Shown here piece after piece: positions 18,501-27,612 of a stretch of DNA of 64,000 bases. Position numbers and translations under genes: made by a program. The DNA comes from Lewinellaceae bacterium. Its GTDB lineage: Bacteria > Bacteroidota > Bacteroidia > Chitinophagales > Saprospiraceae. How positions within the stretch are numbered: the stretch's first letter is position 1; each line of letters opens with the position of its first letter. The notes beneath the pieces are model-generated. The model saw only the letters and a program-made list of their open reading frames with translations, made no database searches and was not told the origin of the DNA. The stretch spans positions 124,001-188,000 of the forward strand of contig JACJYE010000004.1 in assembly GCA_020636255.1 (NCBI GenBank), written 5' to 3'.

Positions 18501-18725
18501 TACCCGGTCAAGCTGACGAACAAACTGGCGCACCTCAACAGCCTGACACGGCTGGGCAGCAACCCACCTACAGATGCCGCCCTGGCCGTGCGCGACGAAC
18601 TCGTCCAGGCTATCGACCAGGAGCTCGGCCAGTTTTACCAGCTTAAAGAAAAGGATATACCGGCATTCAACCGGGCGGTAATAGATCAGGCTGTAGATGT
18701 GATCATTCTAAAACAAAAAGATTAA
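15573..18725 (+). CDS. Secreted Asp-box (BNR/sortilin-like) repeat protein
   Basis: 1050 residues, signal peptide about 1-24. The first 730 residues carry about eleven Asp-box turns of the form S/T-x-D-x-G-x-x-W, for example RTTDGGQNWEN, KSLDAGKSWQH, RSTDGGDNWVN, RSDDGGESWKK, LTTDGGQNWKV and HTKDYGKSWAL. These predict one large or two tandem beta-propellers like the VPS10/sortilin fold. A beta-sandwich region and a helical tail (about 900-1050) follow. Such proteins are often labelled glycosyl hydrolase in Bacteroidota, but the catalytic residues of sialidases are not evident, so enzymatic activity is unproven. There is no T9SS tail. It follows the PDZ protein after 64 bases on the same strand. 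Confidence 0.8.
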   Translation: MWNNLMLYACLLAAATFYTQPSAGQTQQPKSSSAAHTPGVYDVSCYNSLEWRCIGPFRGGRAAAVTGVPGKPKLYYFGSTGGGVWRTTDGGQNWENISDGFFGGSIGAVAVSEYDPNVIYVGGGEVTVRGNVSSGDGVWKSLDAGKSWQHVGLDRSRHIPRIRIHPRDPNLAYAAVLGDLYQASDERGVYRTRDGGKSWQRILFANADAGAVDLILDPNNPRILYASTWRIRRTPYSLESGGEGSALWRSTDGGDNWVNLSLKEGFPKSPLGIIGIAVSPANSERVWAIVEAREGGVFRSDDGGESWKKLNDDRALRQRAWYYSRIYADPQDEEVVYVMNVSYHKSTDGGKTFKAYNAPHGDHHGLWIAPEDPRRMIIVDDGGAQATFDGGDNWSTYYNQPTGQFYRLATDDHFPYRIYSAQQDNTTIRIPHRTDGNSIGERDWEPTAGGESGYITVSPADDDVVYGGEYDGYITRKNHRTGEERAVNVWPDNPMGHGAEDMKYRFQWNFPLFFSPHNPDKLYAASNHLHLTTDGGQNWKVISPDLTRNDPGKLGPSGGPITKDNTSVEYYCTIFAAMESPYEEGLIWTGSDDGLVYLTKDGGQHWENVSPKDMPEWMMINSIDPDPFTPGSAYIAGTRYKLGDYRPYLYHTKDYGKSWALIVDGIPAEHFTRVVRADPRRKGLLYAGTENGMYISFNDGGHWSPFQLNLPLVPITDLLVKEDGLIAATQGRSIWMIDGLEPLHQLTEEIAAKDSYLYQPIPSYRMDGQQNPKVKNAGLNHPGGVTAHFFLKALPDSNTAVVLSFHETDGTLIREFSSLAKEEKDKLKLRQGGNHVVWNMRYPEARKFDGMVLWWSSLEGPEAVPGDYLVRLKVGEELMEQPFRILKDPRVNTSLEGLQAQFDFIQSVNAKVTEAHQAIIDIREVRRQLQHFTSRWEGDDGKKGLVTQANTIDSIMTKVEKALYQTQNRSNQDPLNYPVKLTNKLAHLNSLTRLGSNPPTDAALAVRDELVQAIDQELGQFYQLKEKDIPAFNRAVIDQAVDVIILKQKD

Positions 18726-19019
18726 ACCCTTTTTTTCTTTTCAAAAACGGAACCCAGCCAACGGATATTCCGTTAGATAAGATATCGGCAAAAGCCGGTT
18801 AAAACATTCCCCTCTCCCACCCGGGTAGTTTTTACCGTAAGGTGGCTCTTCCGGCCTTCAGCCTTCGCCTGATCACCGAAACCGGAAATTATTTTTTAAG
18901 GTTTCCTTTGTTACTTTTTTCAGGCCATTGTATCCTGGAAACCGTTTCGGCGTCTAAACAACCGGATGAAAGCCTTTTCAGTGTTAGTCGATTATATTAT
19001 CCCGTGAAACGAACATACC

Positions 19020-21392
19020 ATGACGAAAGACAAATGGACCAACCGCAGGCGCAACTGGGCGGTGCGCTGGTATAACTTCTGGGCAGACTACCCCTGGGTT
19101 ATTTACCCCATCCGTTTCCTGCAGGCAACCGCCATGCTGGCCGTGCTGGCGGCCATAGGCTTTGTGGCGTCCATCGCCTGGGGCGCTTTTGGCAAACTGC
19201 CTACTGAAGATAGCCTGAGCAGCGTCACCCAATACACCGCTTCCGAGATCTACGCTGCCGACAGCACATTGCTCGGCAGGTATTATTTTGAGAACCGTAG
19301 TAACGTCCGCTACAAAGACATCTCCCCGCACTTCATCAACGCCCTGGTAGCAACGGAAGACGCCCGCTATTTCGAACACCACGGCATCGATCTCCGCGCC
19401 TGGATGCGCGTACTTCTGAAATCGATCATCAAAGGCGAGCGTTCTTCGGGAGGCGGCAGCACCCTCAGCCAGCAACTGGCCAAGAACCTCTACCCTCGAA
19501 GCGACTACGGCCCTTATTCACTGGTGGTCAACAAGATCAAGGAAGTGTTCATCGCCAAAAGGCTGGAGGAAATCTACGACAAGCAGGAACTGCTGGAACT
19601 ATACCTCAACACGGTGCCGTTCAGTGAAAACACGTATGGGATCAAGGTAGCTGCGCAGCGTTTTTTCAACACCAGCCCCGCACGCCTCACTCCGCCCCAA
19701 TCGGCCGTGCTGGTGGGCATGCTCAAAGCCACTTCCGTTTACAACCCCGTCACCCAACCTGCCAACGCACTGGAGCGGCGTAATCTCGTGTTGGCCCAGA
19801 TGGCGAAATACGGCTATCTTTCCAGTCCTCAGGCCGATTCTCTGCAGCGAGAGCCGATCTCCCTGAACTACAGCCCCATCACGCACCACAAGGGCCCGGC
19901 TACTTATTTTCGCGAACACCTCCGCCTCGAACTGAAAGAGAAACTGGAAGGCATCCGAAAGCCCAATGGCATGGCCTATAACCTGTACACCGACGGGCTG
20001 AAGATCTATACCACCCTCGACTATAACATACAGGCCATGGCCGAAGCAGCCGTCGACGCTCAGATGGCCGGCCTGCAACAAACATTTTACCGCCACCTCA
20101 ACGGGCAAAAGCCCTGGGAGGCTGAAGCCGCGCTGACACTGGCCGTGAAACAATCAGAACGCTACAAGCGCCTTGCCAATGCCGGGCTTAGCTCCGAAGC
20201 CATCGACTCTATCTTCCGTATCCCCGTCGATATGGAGGTGTTCAGCTGGGACAAGAAAGCTCAAAAGCGCACGCTTAGCCCTCTCGACTCCATAGAATAC
20301 TACATGGGCCTGCTGAACGCCGGCTTCCTGGCCGTCGACCCTCAAACGGGGGAGGTCAAAGCCTGGGTCGGCGGCATCAGCCACCAGTATTTCCAGTACG
20401 ACCACGTGCTGTCCAAAAGGCAGCCGGGGTCTACGTTCAAGCCTATCGTGTACGCTACGGCCATACAGCGCGGCATTTCGCCCTGTACCTACTACCCTAA
20501 CGAACTAAGGTCGTACCCGAAATATGAAAACTGGGCCCCAAAGAACGCCACCGATGAATATGGCGGTTATTACTCTCTGGAAGGCGGGCTGATCAACAGC
20601 ATCAATACCGTCACCGTTCAACTGATGATGCAGGCCGGCCCCGGGAATGTGGCCAGGCTGGCCGGCGAGCTCGGCGTACAATCCCCCATACCTGCAGTAC
20701 CCTCGATCGCTCTGGGGGCAGTAGAAGCTTCGCTAATGGATATGGTTTCGGCTTACAGCACTTTTGCGGCCAGAGGGAAACGCCCCAACATCCACTACCT
20801 CCGGCGTGTGGAAACAGCCGACGGCACCGTGTTGTTCGACTACGAGCAACTGGCCGACACCTGCGAATGGCAACGCCCGATGTGGCCCGACGAAGCCGAT
20901 ATCATGAATGAGATGCTTCAGGCAGCCGTCGACCGTGGCACCGGCCGCCGCATCCGCTTCCGCTATAATATGAAAGAACCCCTGGCCGGGAAAACAGGCA
21001 CCAGCCAGAACCACTCCGACGGCTGGTTTATCGGTTATACTCCAGGTATCGTCGCCGGCGCCTGGGTTGGCGCCGAATCACCCGCCGTGCGCTTCCGCGA
21101 CCTCAGCCTCGGCCAGGGCGCCAATACAGCCCTGCCTATTGTAGCAGGTTTCATCCAGGAACTCACTGCTGATGAAGATTACGCCGCCCTTTCAAACACG
21201 CCTTTCCCGGAACCTTCCGAGGCCGTAAAAGATGCGCTGAACTGCTCAGACAAGTTTATGCCAAAACCCAAAGACCAACCCGACCCGGCGCCGGAAGCAG
21301 AAAGCGGCTCCAAAGATGTAGTAGGGGAACAATCAACATTCAGGCCCCGGCCATTTTCTTCCCCCTCCTCTTCAATTTCTTTGATTTTTTAG
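19020..21392 (+). CDS. Penicillin-binding protein 1A (transglycosylase/transpeptidase)
   Basis: 790 residues, class A PBP. A short cytosolic N-terminus is followed by one membrane anchor (about 35-60). The GT51 domain has ATEDARYFEHHGID with the catalytic Glu at about 113 and SSGGGSTLSQQLAKNLYPR. The transpeptidase has RQPGSTFKPIVYATA (SxxK, Ser about 471), INSINTV (SxN) and AGKTGTSQNHSDGWF (KTG). It polymerises and crosslinks peptidoglycan at the inner membrane's outer face. The tail after about residue 735 is acidic and proline-rich, then Ser/Pro-rich, with no further domain. The 294-base gap upstream holds no gene. The paralogue (1A, 1C or other) cannot be settled here. Confidence 0.93.
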   Translation: MTKDKWTNRRRNWAVRWYNFWADYPWVIYPIRFLQATAMLAVLAAIGFVASIAWGAFGKLPTEDSLSSVTQYTASEIYAADSTLLGRYYFENRSNVRYKDISPHFINALVATEDARYFEHHGIDLRAWMRVLLKSIIKGERSSGGGSTLSQQLAKNLYPRSDYGPYSLVVNKIKEVFIAKRLEEIYDKQELLELYLNTVPFSENTYGIKVAAQRFFNTSPARLTPPQSAVLVGMLKATSVYNPVTQPANALERRNLVLAQMAKYGYLSSPQADSLQREPISLNYSPITHHKGPATYFREHLRLELKEKLEGIRKPNGMAYNLYTDGLKIYTTLDYNIQAMAEAAVDAQMAGLQQTFYRHLNGQKPWEAEAALTLAVKQSERYKRLANAGLSSEAIDSIFRIPVDMEVFSWDKKAQKRTLSPLDSIEYYMGLLNAGFLAVDPQTGEVKAWVGGISHQYFQYDHVLSKRQPGSTFKPIVYATAIQRGISPCTYYPNELRSYPKYENWAPKNATDEYGGYYSLEGGLINSINTVTVQLMMQAGPGNVARLAGELGVQSPIPAVPSIALGAVEASLMDMVSAYSTFAARGKRPNIHYLRRVETADGTVLFDYEQLADTCEWQRPMWPDEADIMNEMLQAAVDRGTGRRIRFRYNMKEPLAGKTGTSQNHSDGWFIGYTPGIVAGAWVGAESPAVRFRDLSLGQGANTALPIVAGFIQELTADEDYAALSNTPFPEPSEAVKDALNCSDKFMPKPKDQPDPAPEAESGSKDVVGEQSTFRPRPFSSPSSSISLIF

Positions 21393-21501
21393 GAAAAAAG
21401 TTTACCTTTCAAAGGTCATGAAAAGATGAAAAGTCGCGCTATATTAGCCGCGAAGTGACAGACAAGCAAAACCTTCATTTATTCATCAAAATTCTTCAGC
21501 T

Positions 21502-21765
21502 ATGAATATAACCTTCGAGGAGCTGCGGGAGATCAAACACAAGCTACCCACCGGTAGCGTGGCCCGCATAGCACAGGAACTCAACATTCAGGAGCAGACC
21601 GTCCGCAATTTTTTCGGTGCGCACAAGTATGAAGACGGTGATATCATCGATTCACACGTTCAACCTGGCCCGCACGGTGGGATCGTTCATTTGGAAGATA
21701 CAAGCATTCTGGAAGCAGCTATGAGGATAATCAGTGAAACCGAAGCAGAACTAAACGCTGAATAA
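21502..21765 (+). CDS. Small DNA-binding protein with helix-turn-helix
   Basis: 87 residues. LREIKHKLPTGSVARIAQELNIQEQTVRNFFGAHKY reads as a helix-turn-helix: a trigger helix, the SVARIAQELNI turn and a recognition helix starting at QTVRNFF. The second part (HVQPGPHGGIVHLEDTSILEAAMRIISE) is acidic and helical. Similar small predicted DNA-binding proteins are frequent in Bacteroidota; I know of no established function. A strong bidirectional terminator lies 28 bases downstream. It could be a local regulator or a small nucleoid-associated protein. Confidence 0.7.
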   Translation: MNITFEELREIKHKLPTGSVARIAQELNIQEQTVRNFFGAHKYEDGDIIDSHVQPGPHGGIVHLEDTSILEAAMRIISETEAELNAE

Positions 21766-21793
21766 TACTGCCCTATCCGACAAAACAAAAACG

Positions 21794-21829
21794 AGGCGGG
21801 AAATAATCATCGAGGATTGTTTCCCGCCT
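21794..21829. terminator. Bidirectional intrinsic terminator
   Basis: AGGCGGGAAA (21794-21803) pairs perfectly with TTTCCCGCCT (21820-21829) around a 16-base loop. It is preceded by an A-rich run and followed by a T-rich stretch, so it can serve both the small DNA-binding gene and the converging trmN6. Confidence 0.8.
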
Positions 21830-21864
21830 TTACATTTTCGCAGCCGCCGCTTTTCAAAAGCAGC

Positions 21865-22596
21865 CTACATATTGAGATAGAACCCCCCGGTTAAGCGGAC
21901 GTACTCCTCTGTCCATTCGCTGCCCTTTTCCTGCTGTATGACAAGACTGTCCTGAAGCAGTGGCTTTTTTTCCAACTCGAACTGCATCAACAAACGCTCC
22001 ACTTGTTTGCCGGGGCGTGGGAATACTTCCGTCATCCGGGTGCAATGCAAATGGTAACTCTGCGCCAGTTCCTGAAAACGAAGGCCTTCGATATACGGTA
22101 ATACGACACTGAACTTACCATCTGGACTCAACAGGGTGCGCACGGCATTCAGGAGGTCGCCATGAGGCAGTTTAATGGTGTGGCGCACATTGGTACGGCT
22201 GTTGTTTTGCGAAAAAGTCCCCCCGGAGAAAAAGGGCGGGTTGCTCACGATATGCTCATACTGCAGAGGAGCCTGCCGCGCAAAATCCTGGATAGCTGCA
22301 TGATGTGCATCAAGCCTGTCGCTCCAGGGCGAACGCCCCATATTCTCCTGCGCCTGTTCAAAGGATGCGGCATCAATCTCAACAGCGTGCACACGGACAT
22401 GTGGAGCACGTTGTGCCAGCATTATGGCAATGACCCCGCTACCCGTTCCGATATCGAGCGCCAGCTTAGCTTCCGTCACATCCGCCCAGGCGCCGAGTAA
22501 TACGCCATCGGTGCCAATTTTCATCGGGCACTTGTCCTGATGGATCGTGAACTGCTTGAAATAAAAAGGCTGTGCTTTTTTTTCCGGCATTGTCAT
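21865..22596 (-). CDS. trmN6: tRNA1(Val) adenine(37)-N6-methyltransferase family (YfiC/TrmN6)
   Basis: 243 residues, Rossmann-fold methyltransferase. Seen: CPMKIGTDGVLLGAW (typical YfiC start), LALDIGTGSGVIAIMLAQR (motif I, SAM binding), AVEIDAASFEQA (motif II), and the amino-methyltransferase signature NPPFF (about residue 120). This matches TrmN6, which methylates A37 of tRNA1(Val) in the cytosol. ATG at 22596 and at 22590 are both possible starts. It is monocistronic, flanked by hairpin terminators on both sides. Confidence 0.88.
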   Translation of the reverse strand: MTMPEKKAQPFYFKQFTIHQDKCPMKIGTDGVLLGAWADVTEAKLALDIGTGSGVIAIMLAQRAPHVRVHAVEIDAASFEQAQENMGRSPWSDRLDAHHAAIQDFARQAPLQYEHIVSNPPFFSGGTFSQNNSRTNVRHTIKLPHGDLLNAVRTLLSPDGKFSVVLPYIEGLRFQELAQSYHLHCTRMTEVFPRPGKQVERLLMQFELEKKPLLQDSLVIQQEKGSEWTEEYVRLTGGFYLNM

Positions 22597-22617
22597 AGCT
22601 CATAGTTTATAAACCGG

Positions 22618-22652
22618 CAGGAGCCATTCCCTGCGAAAGAGAATGGCTCCTG
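22618..22652 (-). terminator. Probable terminator of receptor-DUF5689 operon
   Basis: A perfect 12-bp stem (CAGGAGCCATTC 22618-22629 with GAATGGCTCCTG 22641-22652) has an 11-base loop. It lies 28 bases past the DUF5689 stop and 22 bases before the trmN6 start. The U-tract in the reverse direction is weak (AAAC/TTTATAAAC), so termination there may be partial. Confidence 0.65.
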
Positions 22653-22680
22653 TTTATAATACCATAAAGGCCCAAATGGT

Positions 22681-24669
22681 TTATTGGCCGATATCGTTCA
22701 GGTTGCGGATATTGATCTGCGGATCATTAAACTGCGAGACCATAGCTGTAATGGTAACCGCTCCTGTCGGTAAATTCTGCGAGGCGAAAGTTGCCTGAGT
22801 ACGCGTGAACATAATAATAGAGCCGCTGGCGTCCTGAGCGCTTTGCGACCCATTGTATGTACCGCCGTTGGGGAAAGTCACATCGCTGATCTTCACCAGG
22901 GTCGACTCCCAGGCTTCCAGGTTATCGACAACTTCCTGGATCGTGGCGCTGCGCGGCGTAGGCATCGTGCCAGGGCCGAAGCTTACGGCGTTGCTGTTCG
23001 GAACATTGTTCACCTGCAGCAGGCCGTTGTATTCGGACAGCTCCTGGCCGGAGATATTGATCTCCAGTTCCTCTCCCATCGCAAAATTGTGCGCAGCGGT
23101 AAAACGGATCACTATACCACCGTCGGCGTCCTGGATGACCAGGTTGCGCTCCGTGATATTACCACTATCCTTATCGGAAATCACAATGCCCCGGATCTTT
23201 TTGCCGGCAGGCACAGAGGTCGTAGTGCCCTGGAACAAGCCCCGCACACTCGAAAGGCTGATCAGGTCGGGGTCGACAGAGCCGCCGCCGCTGACGTCGC
23301 TGAGGTTGCGGATAATGATCTGGGGGCTGTTGAATTGGGATACGATAGCCGTCACCGACACCGTGCCACCTGGCACAGGCGACGTGGCAAAGGAAGCGCT
23401 GATGCTGGTAAACAGATCGATGGAGCCGCTGGCGTCATTCACTTTTGTCGTCCCCGAATACGTGCTGCTGCCCGTGATCGTAGCATCGTTGATCCGGACC
23501 AGCGTCGACTCCCAGGCTTCCAGGTTGGACAAAACCTCGCTGGCCGTGGCCACCCGCGGGCTGGGCAGAGTGCCAGCTCCCCGGGATGCTGCCATATCCA
23601 GGCCTACGTTATTCACCTGCAGCAGGCCGTTGAATTCCGAGATCTCCTGGCCGGAGACGGCTACATCAATCTCCTCTCCCAGCGCAAAGCTGTGGTTCGA
23701 CGCAAAACGAACGACGATACCGCCACTGGCATCCTGAAGGACCAGGTTCTTGCCCGTTGTGTTGCCGTTATCTTTGTCGGATATGACCACCCCGCGTATC
23801 TTTTTATTATCCGGCCCAACTGTGTTGGTGCCCGTATACAGGGCGCGCAGGTCGGCGATGGTCATCAGCTCCCCACCGGTGCCGCCTTCGCAGCGGGCGC
23901 CGTTGAGCTGTACATCAGCCTCATCGCGCAGTATCAGCTGGTATGTGCCCTGGTAGATACTGAGAATGGCCAGGACAGTTCCGCTGCCGTTGGGCACCCC
24001 CTTATTGGCAAAATCGGCATAACCGCTGGTGCGGATGATAGCCCGGTTGCCGAAGCAGTCTTCCACCGTCCGGTTTTCGGTTAGGCGGTTGACGGCATCT
24101 GCATAAGTACGGGCCGTATCTTCCGCTACGAACTGCACATCGTCGAGCTGGATCAAAGAGCCCACCAGTTCCGGCTTGAAACCGCTGATGGCTACCGGCG
24201 TCGGCGTGATCTGCTGATCGCGTGCACCGGCAAATACGTGGCTGGGGATCAGCAGCTCGGCGATGGCCGAATCCGGGGCGCCATTGATCTGCGGCAGGTC
24301 GTTGTAGTCGCCGAGCCACAGGCCTTTGAGGCTGACATAGGCCTTCCGGCCAATGGGATAGGTATTGTATAAACCCACCGAATTGAGGCGCACGACGATG
24401 CCGCCCGTCTCGTCTTCGATCACGATCTGTTTGTACCAGTTTCCGGATTCGTCATCGGCGGTCACGATGCCTTCGATGACAAGAGAATCCGTGATCTGTT
24501 TGTCATCGCTGCCTATGGTGTTCAGCTTTTTCAGGTCTGCGATGCTGATATTGCTCTGGAGGTTAGGCAGCCCGGTTACCGGTGGCTCATCGAAATCCTG
24601 GTCAACGCAGCTCCAGATGCCGGTGAGCAGCAGGGAAAGGGGTAACAGGTATCTAAAGAATTTTGTCAT
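22681..24669 (-). CDS. DUF5689 lipoprotein with three tandem OB-fold-like units
   Basis: 662 residues. MTKFFRYLLPLSLLLTGIWSC is a lipoprotein signal with Cys at residue 21. The mature chain has three consecutive DUF5689-like units, each opening with a short motif such as ISIADLKKL, MTIADLRALYTGT or ISLSSVRGLFQGT, then IRGVVISDKDNGN / IRGIVISDKDSGN, GGIVVRF / GGIVIRF, ALGEEIDVAVSGQEISEFNG / AMGEELEINISGQELSEYNG, LEAWESTLVRI / LEAWESTLVKI and a final QIIIRNLSDV / QINIRNLNDI. Units 2 (about 266-460) and 3 (about 475-662) are very alike; unit 1 is more diverged and contains two Cys. DUF5689 has no fixed biochemical role. It lies 13 bases after the TonB receptor gene, so it is probably the surface partner of that receptor (inference). 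Confidence 0.82.
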   Translation of the reverse strand: MTKFFRYLLPLSLLLTGIWSCVDQDFDEPPVTGLPNLQSNISIADLKKLNTIGSDDKQITDSLVIEGIVTADDESGNWYKQIVIEDETGGIVVRLNSVGLYNTYPIGRKAYVSLKGLWLGDYNDLPQINGAPDSAIAELLIPSHVFAGARDQQITPTPVAISGFKPELVGSLIQLDDVQFVAEDTARTYADAVNRLTENRTVEDCFGNRAIIRTSGYADFANKGVPNGSGTVLAILSIYQGTYQLILRDEADVQLNGARCEGGTGGELMTIADLRALYTGTNTVGPDNKKIRGVVISDKDNGNTTGKNLVLQDASGGIVVRFASNHSFALGEEIDVAVSGQEISEFNGLLQVNNVGLDMAASRGAGTLPSPRVATASEVLSNLEAWESTLVRINDATITGSSTYSGTTKVNDASGSIDLFTSISASFATSPVPGGTVSVTAIVSQFNSPQIIIRNLSDVSGGGSVDPDLISLSSVRGLFQGTTTSVPAGKKIRGIVISDKDSGNITERNLVIQDADGGIVIRFTAAHNFAMGEELEINISGQELSEYNGLLQVNNVPNSNAVSFGPGTMPTPRSATIQEVVDNLEAWESTLVKISDVTFPNGGTYNGSQSAQDASGSIIMFTRTQATFASQNLPTGAVTITAMVSQFNDPQINIRNLNDIGQ

Positions 24670-24682
24670 TGTTGTATATCTT

Positions 24683-27490
24683 TTAAATTCTCAAGGCAAG
24701 GTTGATGAAGTAATTGCGCCCGAAGGCATAATAATAGCGGCTGGGGAAACGGCTGACGTCTTTGGTCTCGTAGTCAAAGCGCAGCTGCTCGTAGCCGCCG
24801 GTGATGAAGTTCCGGTTGTCCAGGATGTTGCTTACCCCGACGTTAAGGTAGAGGTAAACATTGCCGAATTTAAAGGATTTCCCACCGAAGAAATCGACGG
24901 TAAAGGCAGAAGGCGCTTTTTCCTGGTCGATGATCTCGTTCCAAAGCGGAGAATCCGGGTCGACCACATCTTCACCGTACTGCGGGTCCTGGTTGTAGGA
25001 CACGGCATCGAGGGTGCGGCGCGCAGGGTTGAAATCGATCCAGATGTTGTCGAAGTAGTTGAAATTGAGGTTGGCGAACCAGAATTTCGGCGAATTGTAG
25101 TTAAGGCCCAGCGTGTAGGCCGTCTGCGGCGTGCCGGATACGTAGAAGTTCTTGATGTAAACGGCCTGCGAGCTCAGCTCCTGGGCCACGTTATCGAGAT
25201 AGGTGGTCACCGTGGGGCGGTTGGTGTAGGTATACTGCCCTAAAGCTGCAACGGCATTGACTTTTAAGGCGGAAGTCAGGGCGAATTCACCGGCCAGTTC
25301 CACACCGAAGTGCTGGGTATTGACGCCCGGCATGATGTAGTTGACAAACCCGCCGCGGGTGCCGTCGCTGGTGATGATCGCGTTGTCGAGGTAAAAGCTC
25401 CGATTCCAGAGCAGGTCTTTGAACTGCGTGAAATAACCGATCACCCGTGCTTTGGCGTAGGGTGCTTTCAGCAGGTAACCACCCTCTACGCTCATGACCT
25501 TTCGGGTATCGAGCCCTTCTGCCACATCGTTGCGGGTGCGGGGCGATATGAAGGCCTCGCGCGTGGAAGGCGCCTGCGTCATATAACCGCCGTTGAGCAG
25601 CAGGTAATTGCGGCCATCCAGTTTATAAGTAAAACCAGCTTTGAGGCCGTATTCGGGAAAACTTTGTTTCTCCGAATCGCCGCCCGAGTTATCCGGGAAT
25701 TTGCCGTTCGTCACGTTGCCGGTACGCCAGAACGTGGTATTGCCTACATTGCCCGCCACGAAGAAGTCGACGCGCGGGTAGGTGAAATCGGCCTGCGCCC
25801 AGGCAGCTCCCTGGCGTACGTTGATGTTGTAGTCGTAACCAAAAACATCCCCTTCTTTGACAATGCGGTTAGGCGTATCGACATCATTCTGGATAAATTC
25901 CTGGTTGGCCGTAGAGTCGAATTCCGCGAATTTGTCAATGTCGAGGTAAAAATCGCCACCCAGCAGGTCGTCCAGCACTTTGAAATCATGGCCCTGATGC
26001 CAGATGTAGGTCAGGCCGCCGTTGAGCGTAAGGTGGTTATTGAGATGGCTCTCCAGGATAGTGTTGGCCAACAGCCGTTTGTCATCGTAGCGGCGGTCTT
26101 CCACAACGTACTGCGAGCGCGCGCCGGTAACGGTGTTGCCCGCTATGCCGTCGGCGTTTTCAATGGTACGGATGTTGTTGCGGTTGACTTCGTACATGTA
26201 GTCCCAGTTGATCTGGCGCGCTTCTTCAGAAGTGCGCAGCAGTTCCTCCACCGCGTCGCGTTGGCTGTCGAAGGCAAAGCTGGGCAGGTTGCGGTAATAA
26301 TCGGGCCGTGGGTCGCGGGCATCGTACCAGTCGAGGGCCGTGCTGCCGTTGCGGCCGAACTGGTAGCCGGCAGACGTCATCAGGGATGTCTTTTCGCTGA
26401 TCTGCCAGTCGTGGCGCAGTATGGCCATAGGCTGGTGCACGTTGGCCACGCGGGCGTTGCGCTTTTCGCCGTTCTGGTAGCCCCAGTTGGGGTTGTAGTA
26501 CTTATCATCTGCCAGGTCGTACATCTCCTCTACTGCAGCGCCGGAGCGGCCGCGTTTGCTCGGAGCGCCGAAAGCGGTCAGGTTGAGCGAATGCTTGTCG
26601 TTCAGCTTTTTGTCTACCGACATAAAATACCCCCAGGCGTCGTAGAAGGTGCCGTCGATGTACCCCTCCTGAGCCCAGCGGCGCGAAGCGGAAAGGGCGA
26701 CCGCCCAGCCTCCTTCCATAGGGCCGGTAGTATAGGTGGCCATGAGGCGGTTGCGGTATGCGCGGTTGGCCAGCGAATAGGTCAGGCGCAGCTGCTTGCG
26801 CTGCAGGCTGGCGCGGGTGTCGAAACTCGAAGCTCCGCCGACACCGCCGAAGGAATAGCTCACGGCGTCAAGCCCGATGCTGCTCTCCCGAAAGCGCATC
26901 ACGTCATTCAGGCCGCCCCAGTTGCTCCAGTACACCTGGCCGCTTTCCGGGTCGTTGACCGGGATGCCGTTCATCAGCAAGGTGGTGTGCTCCGAATCGT
27001 AGCCGCGGATGCGGAACCGCGCCGGGCCGAAAACGAAAGCAGCAGCCGAGACGAACACATCGCGCGATGCGGTCAGAACACCGGAGATGTTCTGGTCGCC
27101 CACCCCTGTGGCGTCGTCGGTCGTGATCGTAATAGTAGGAATGAGGTCTTCGGCCCCGAACTGGCCCGAATCCTCCTGAGGCGAAAGGCTGATATCGCCA
27201 AGGTCGATCTCGCTTTTCCCTTCCAGCACCACTTCCACCTCGCGGGAGGCGAAGCTCGCCCGCTGGAATGAAAGCACCACCCGCTCGCCACCAAGCGTAG
27301 CCCGCAACTCGAAACGCCCTTTCGCATCGGTGGTGGCCCCTTCGCCGGCAGGCAAAAGGACTTCAACACCGGGCAATGGGGTTCCCGAGCCGGCTTCCAG
27401 GACTTTGCCCCGGATTATTGTGGTTTGAGCGGATAGTTGCAGAAAAAAGAAAAGAAGAGCTAAGGTAAGGTAGTTGGTTTTTTGCAACAT
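24683..27490 (-). CDS. TonB-dependent outer-membrane receptor with carboxypeptidase-like regulatory domain
   Basis: 935 residues. After a signal peptide (about 1-21) comes a CarboxypepD_reg-like domain (about 24-105; TIIRGKVLEAGSGTPLPGVE), a plug domain (about 135-245; FRIRGYDSEHTTLLMNGIPV and then VYWSNWGGLNDVMRF) and a beta-barrel to the C-terminus. It imports a ligand too large or scarce for porins across the outer membrane using TonB energy. No SusD-like partner follows; instead the DUF5689 lipoprotein does. A secreted nuclease/phosphatase gene is divergent 165 bases upstream. A phosphate- or nucleic-acid-derived substrate is a reasonable guess but unproven. Confidence 0.92.
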   Translation of the reverse strand: MLQKTNYLTLALLFFFLQLSAQTTIIRGKVLEAGSGTPLPGVEVLLPAGEGATTDAKGRFELRATLGGERVVLSFQRASFASREVEVVLEGKSEIDLGDISLSPQEDSGQFGAEDLIPTITITTDDATGVGDQNISGVLTASRDVFVSAAAFVFGPARFRIRGYDSEHTTLLMNGIPVNDPESGQVYWSNWGGLNDVMRFRESSIGLDAVSYSFGGVGGASSFDTRASLQRKQLRLTYSLANRAYRNRLMATYTTGPMEGGWAVALSASRRWAQEGYIDGTFYDAWGYFMSVDKKLNDKHSLNLTAFGAPSKRGRSGAAVEEMYDLADDKYYNPNWGYQNGEKRNARVANVHQPMAILRHDWQISEKTSLMTSAGYQFGRNGSTALDWYDARDPRPDYYRNLPSFAFDSQRDAVEELLRTSEEARQINWDYMYEVNRNNIRTIENADGIAGNTVTGARSQYVVEDRRYDDKRLLANTILESHLNNHLTLNGGLTYIWHQGHDFKVLDDLLGGDFYLDIDKFAEFDSTANQEFIQNDVDTPNRIVKEGDVFGYDYNINVRQGAAWAQADFTYPRVDFFVAGNVGNTTFWRTGNVTNGKFPDNSGGDSEKQSFPEYGLKAGFTYKLDGRNYLLLNGGYMTQAPSTREAFISPRTRNDVAEGLDTRKVMSVEGGYLLKAPYAKARVIGYFTQFKDLLWNRSFYLDNAIITSDGTRGGFVNYIMPGVNTQHFGVELAGEFALTSALKVNAVAALGQYTYTNRPTVTTYLDNVAQELSSQAVYIKNFYVSGTPQTAYTLGLNYNSPKFWFANLNFNYFDNIWIDFNPARRTLDAVSYNQDPQYGEDVVDPDSPLWNEIIDQEKAPSAFTVDFFGGKSFKFGNVYLYLNVGVSNILDNRNFITGGYEQLRFDYETKDVSRFPSRYYYAFGRNYFINLALRI

Positions 27491-27612
27491 AAACTATAGG
27501 AATCGCATGAACAATGGCGCAAAGTTAAGATTTCCCGTCAATACACGATGGCCCGTTCAAAAATTAACACAGAGATAATACACTAAAAGTATACAATCGT
27601 CATATATTAGAC

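Noticed and set aside
25310..27271. 653-codon forward frame opposite the TonB receptor
   Set aside because: It is a shadow of the receptor on the other strand; it has no domain and the receptor is complete and well supported.
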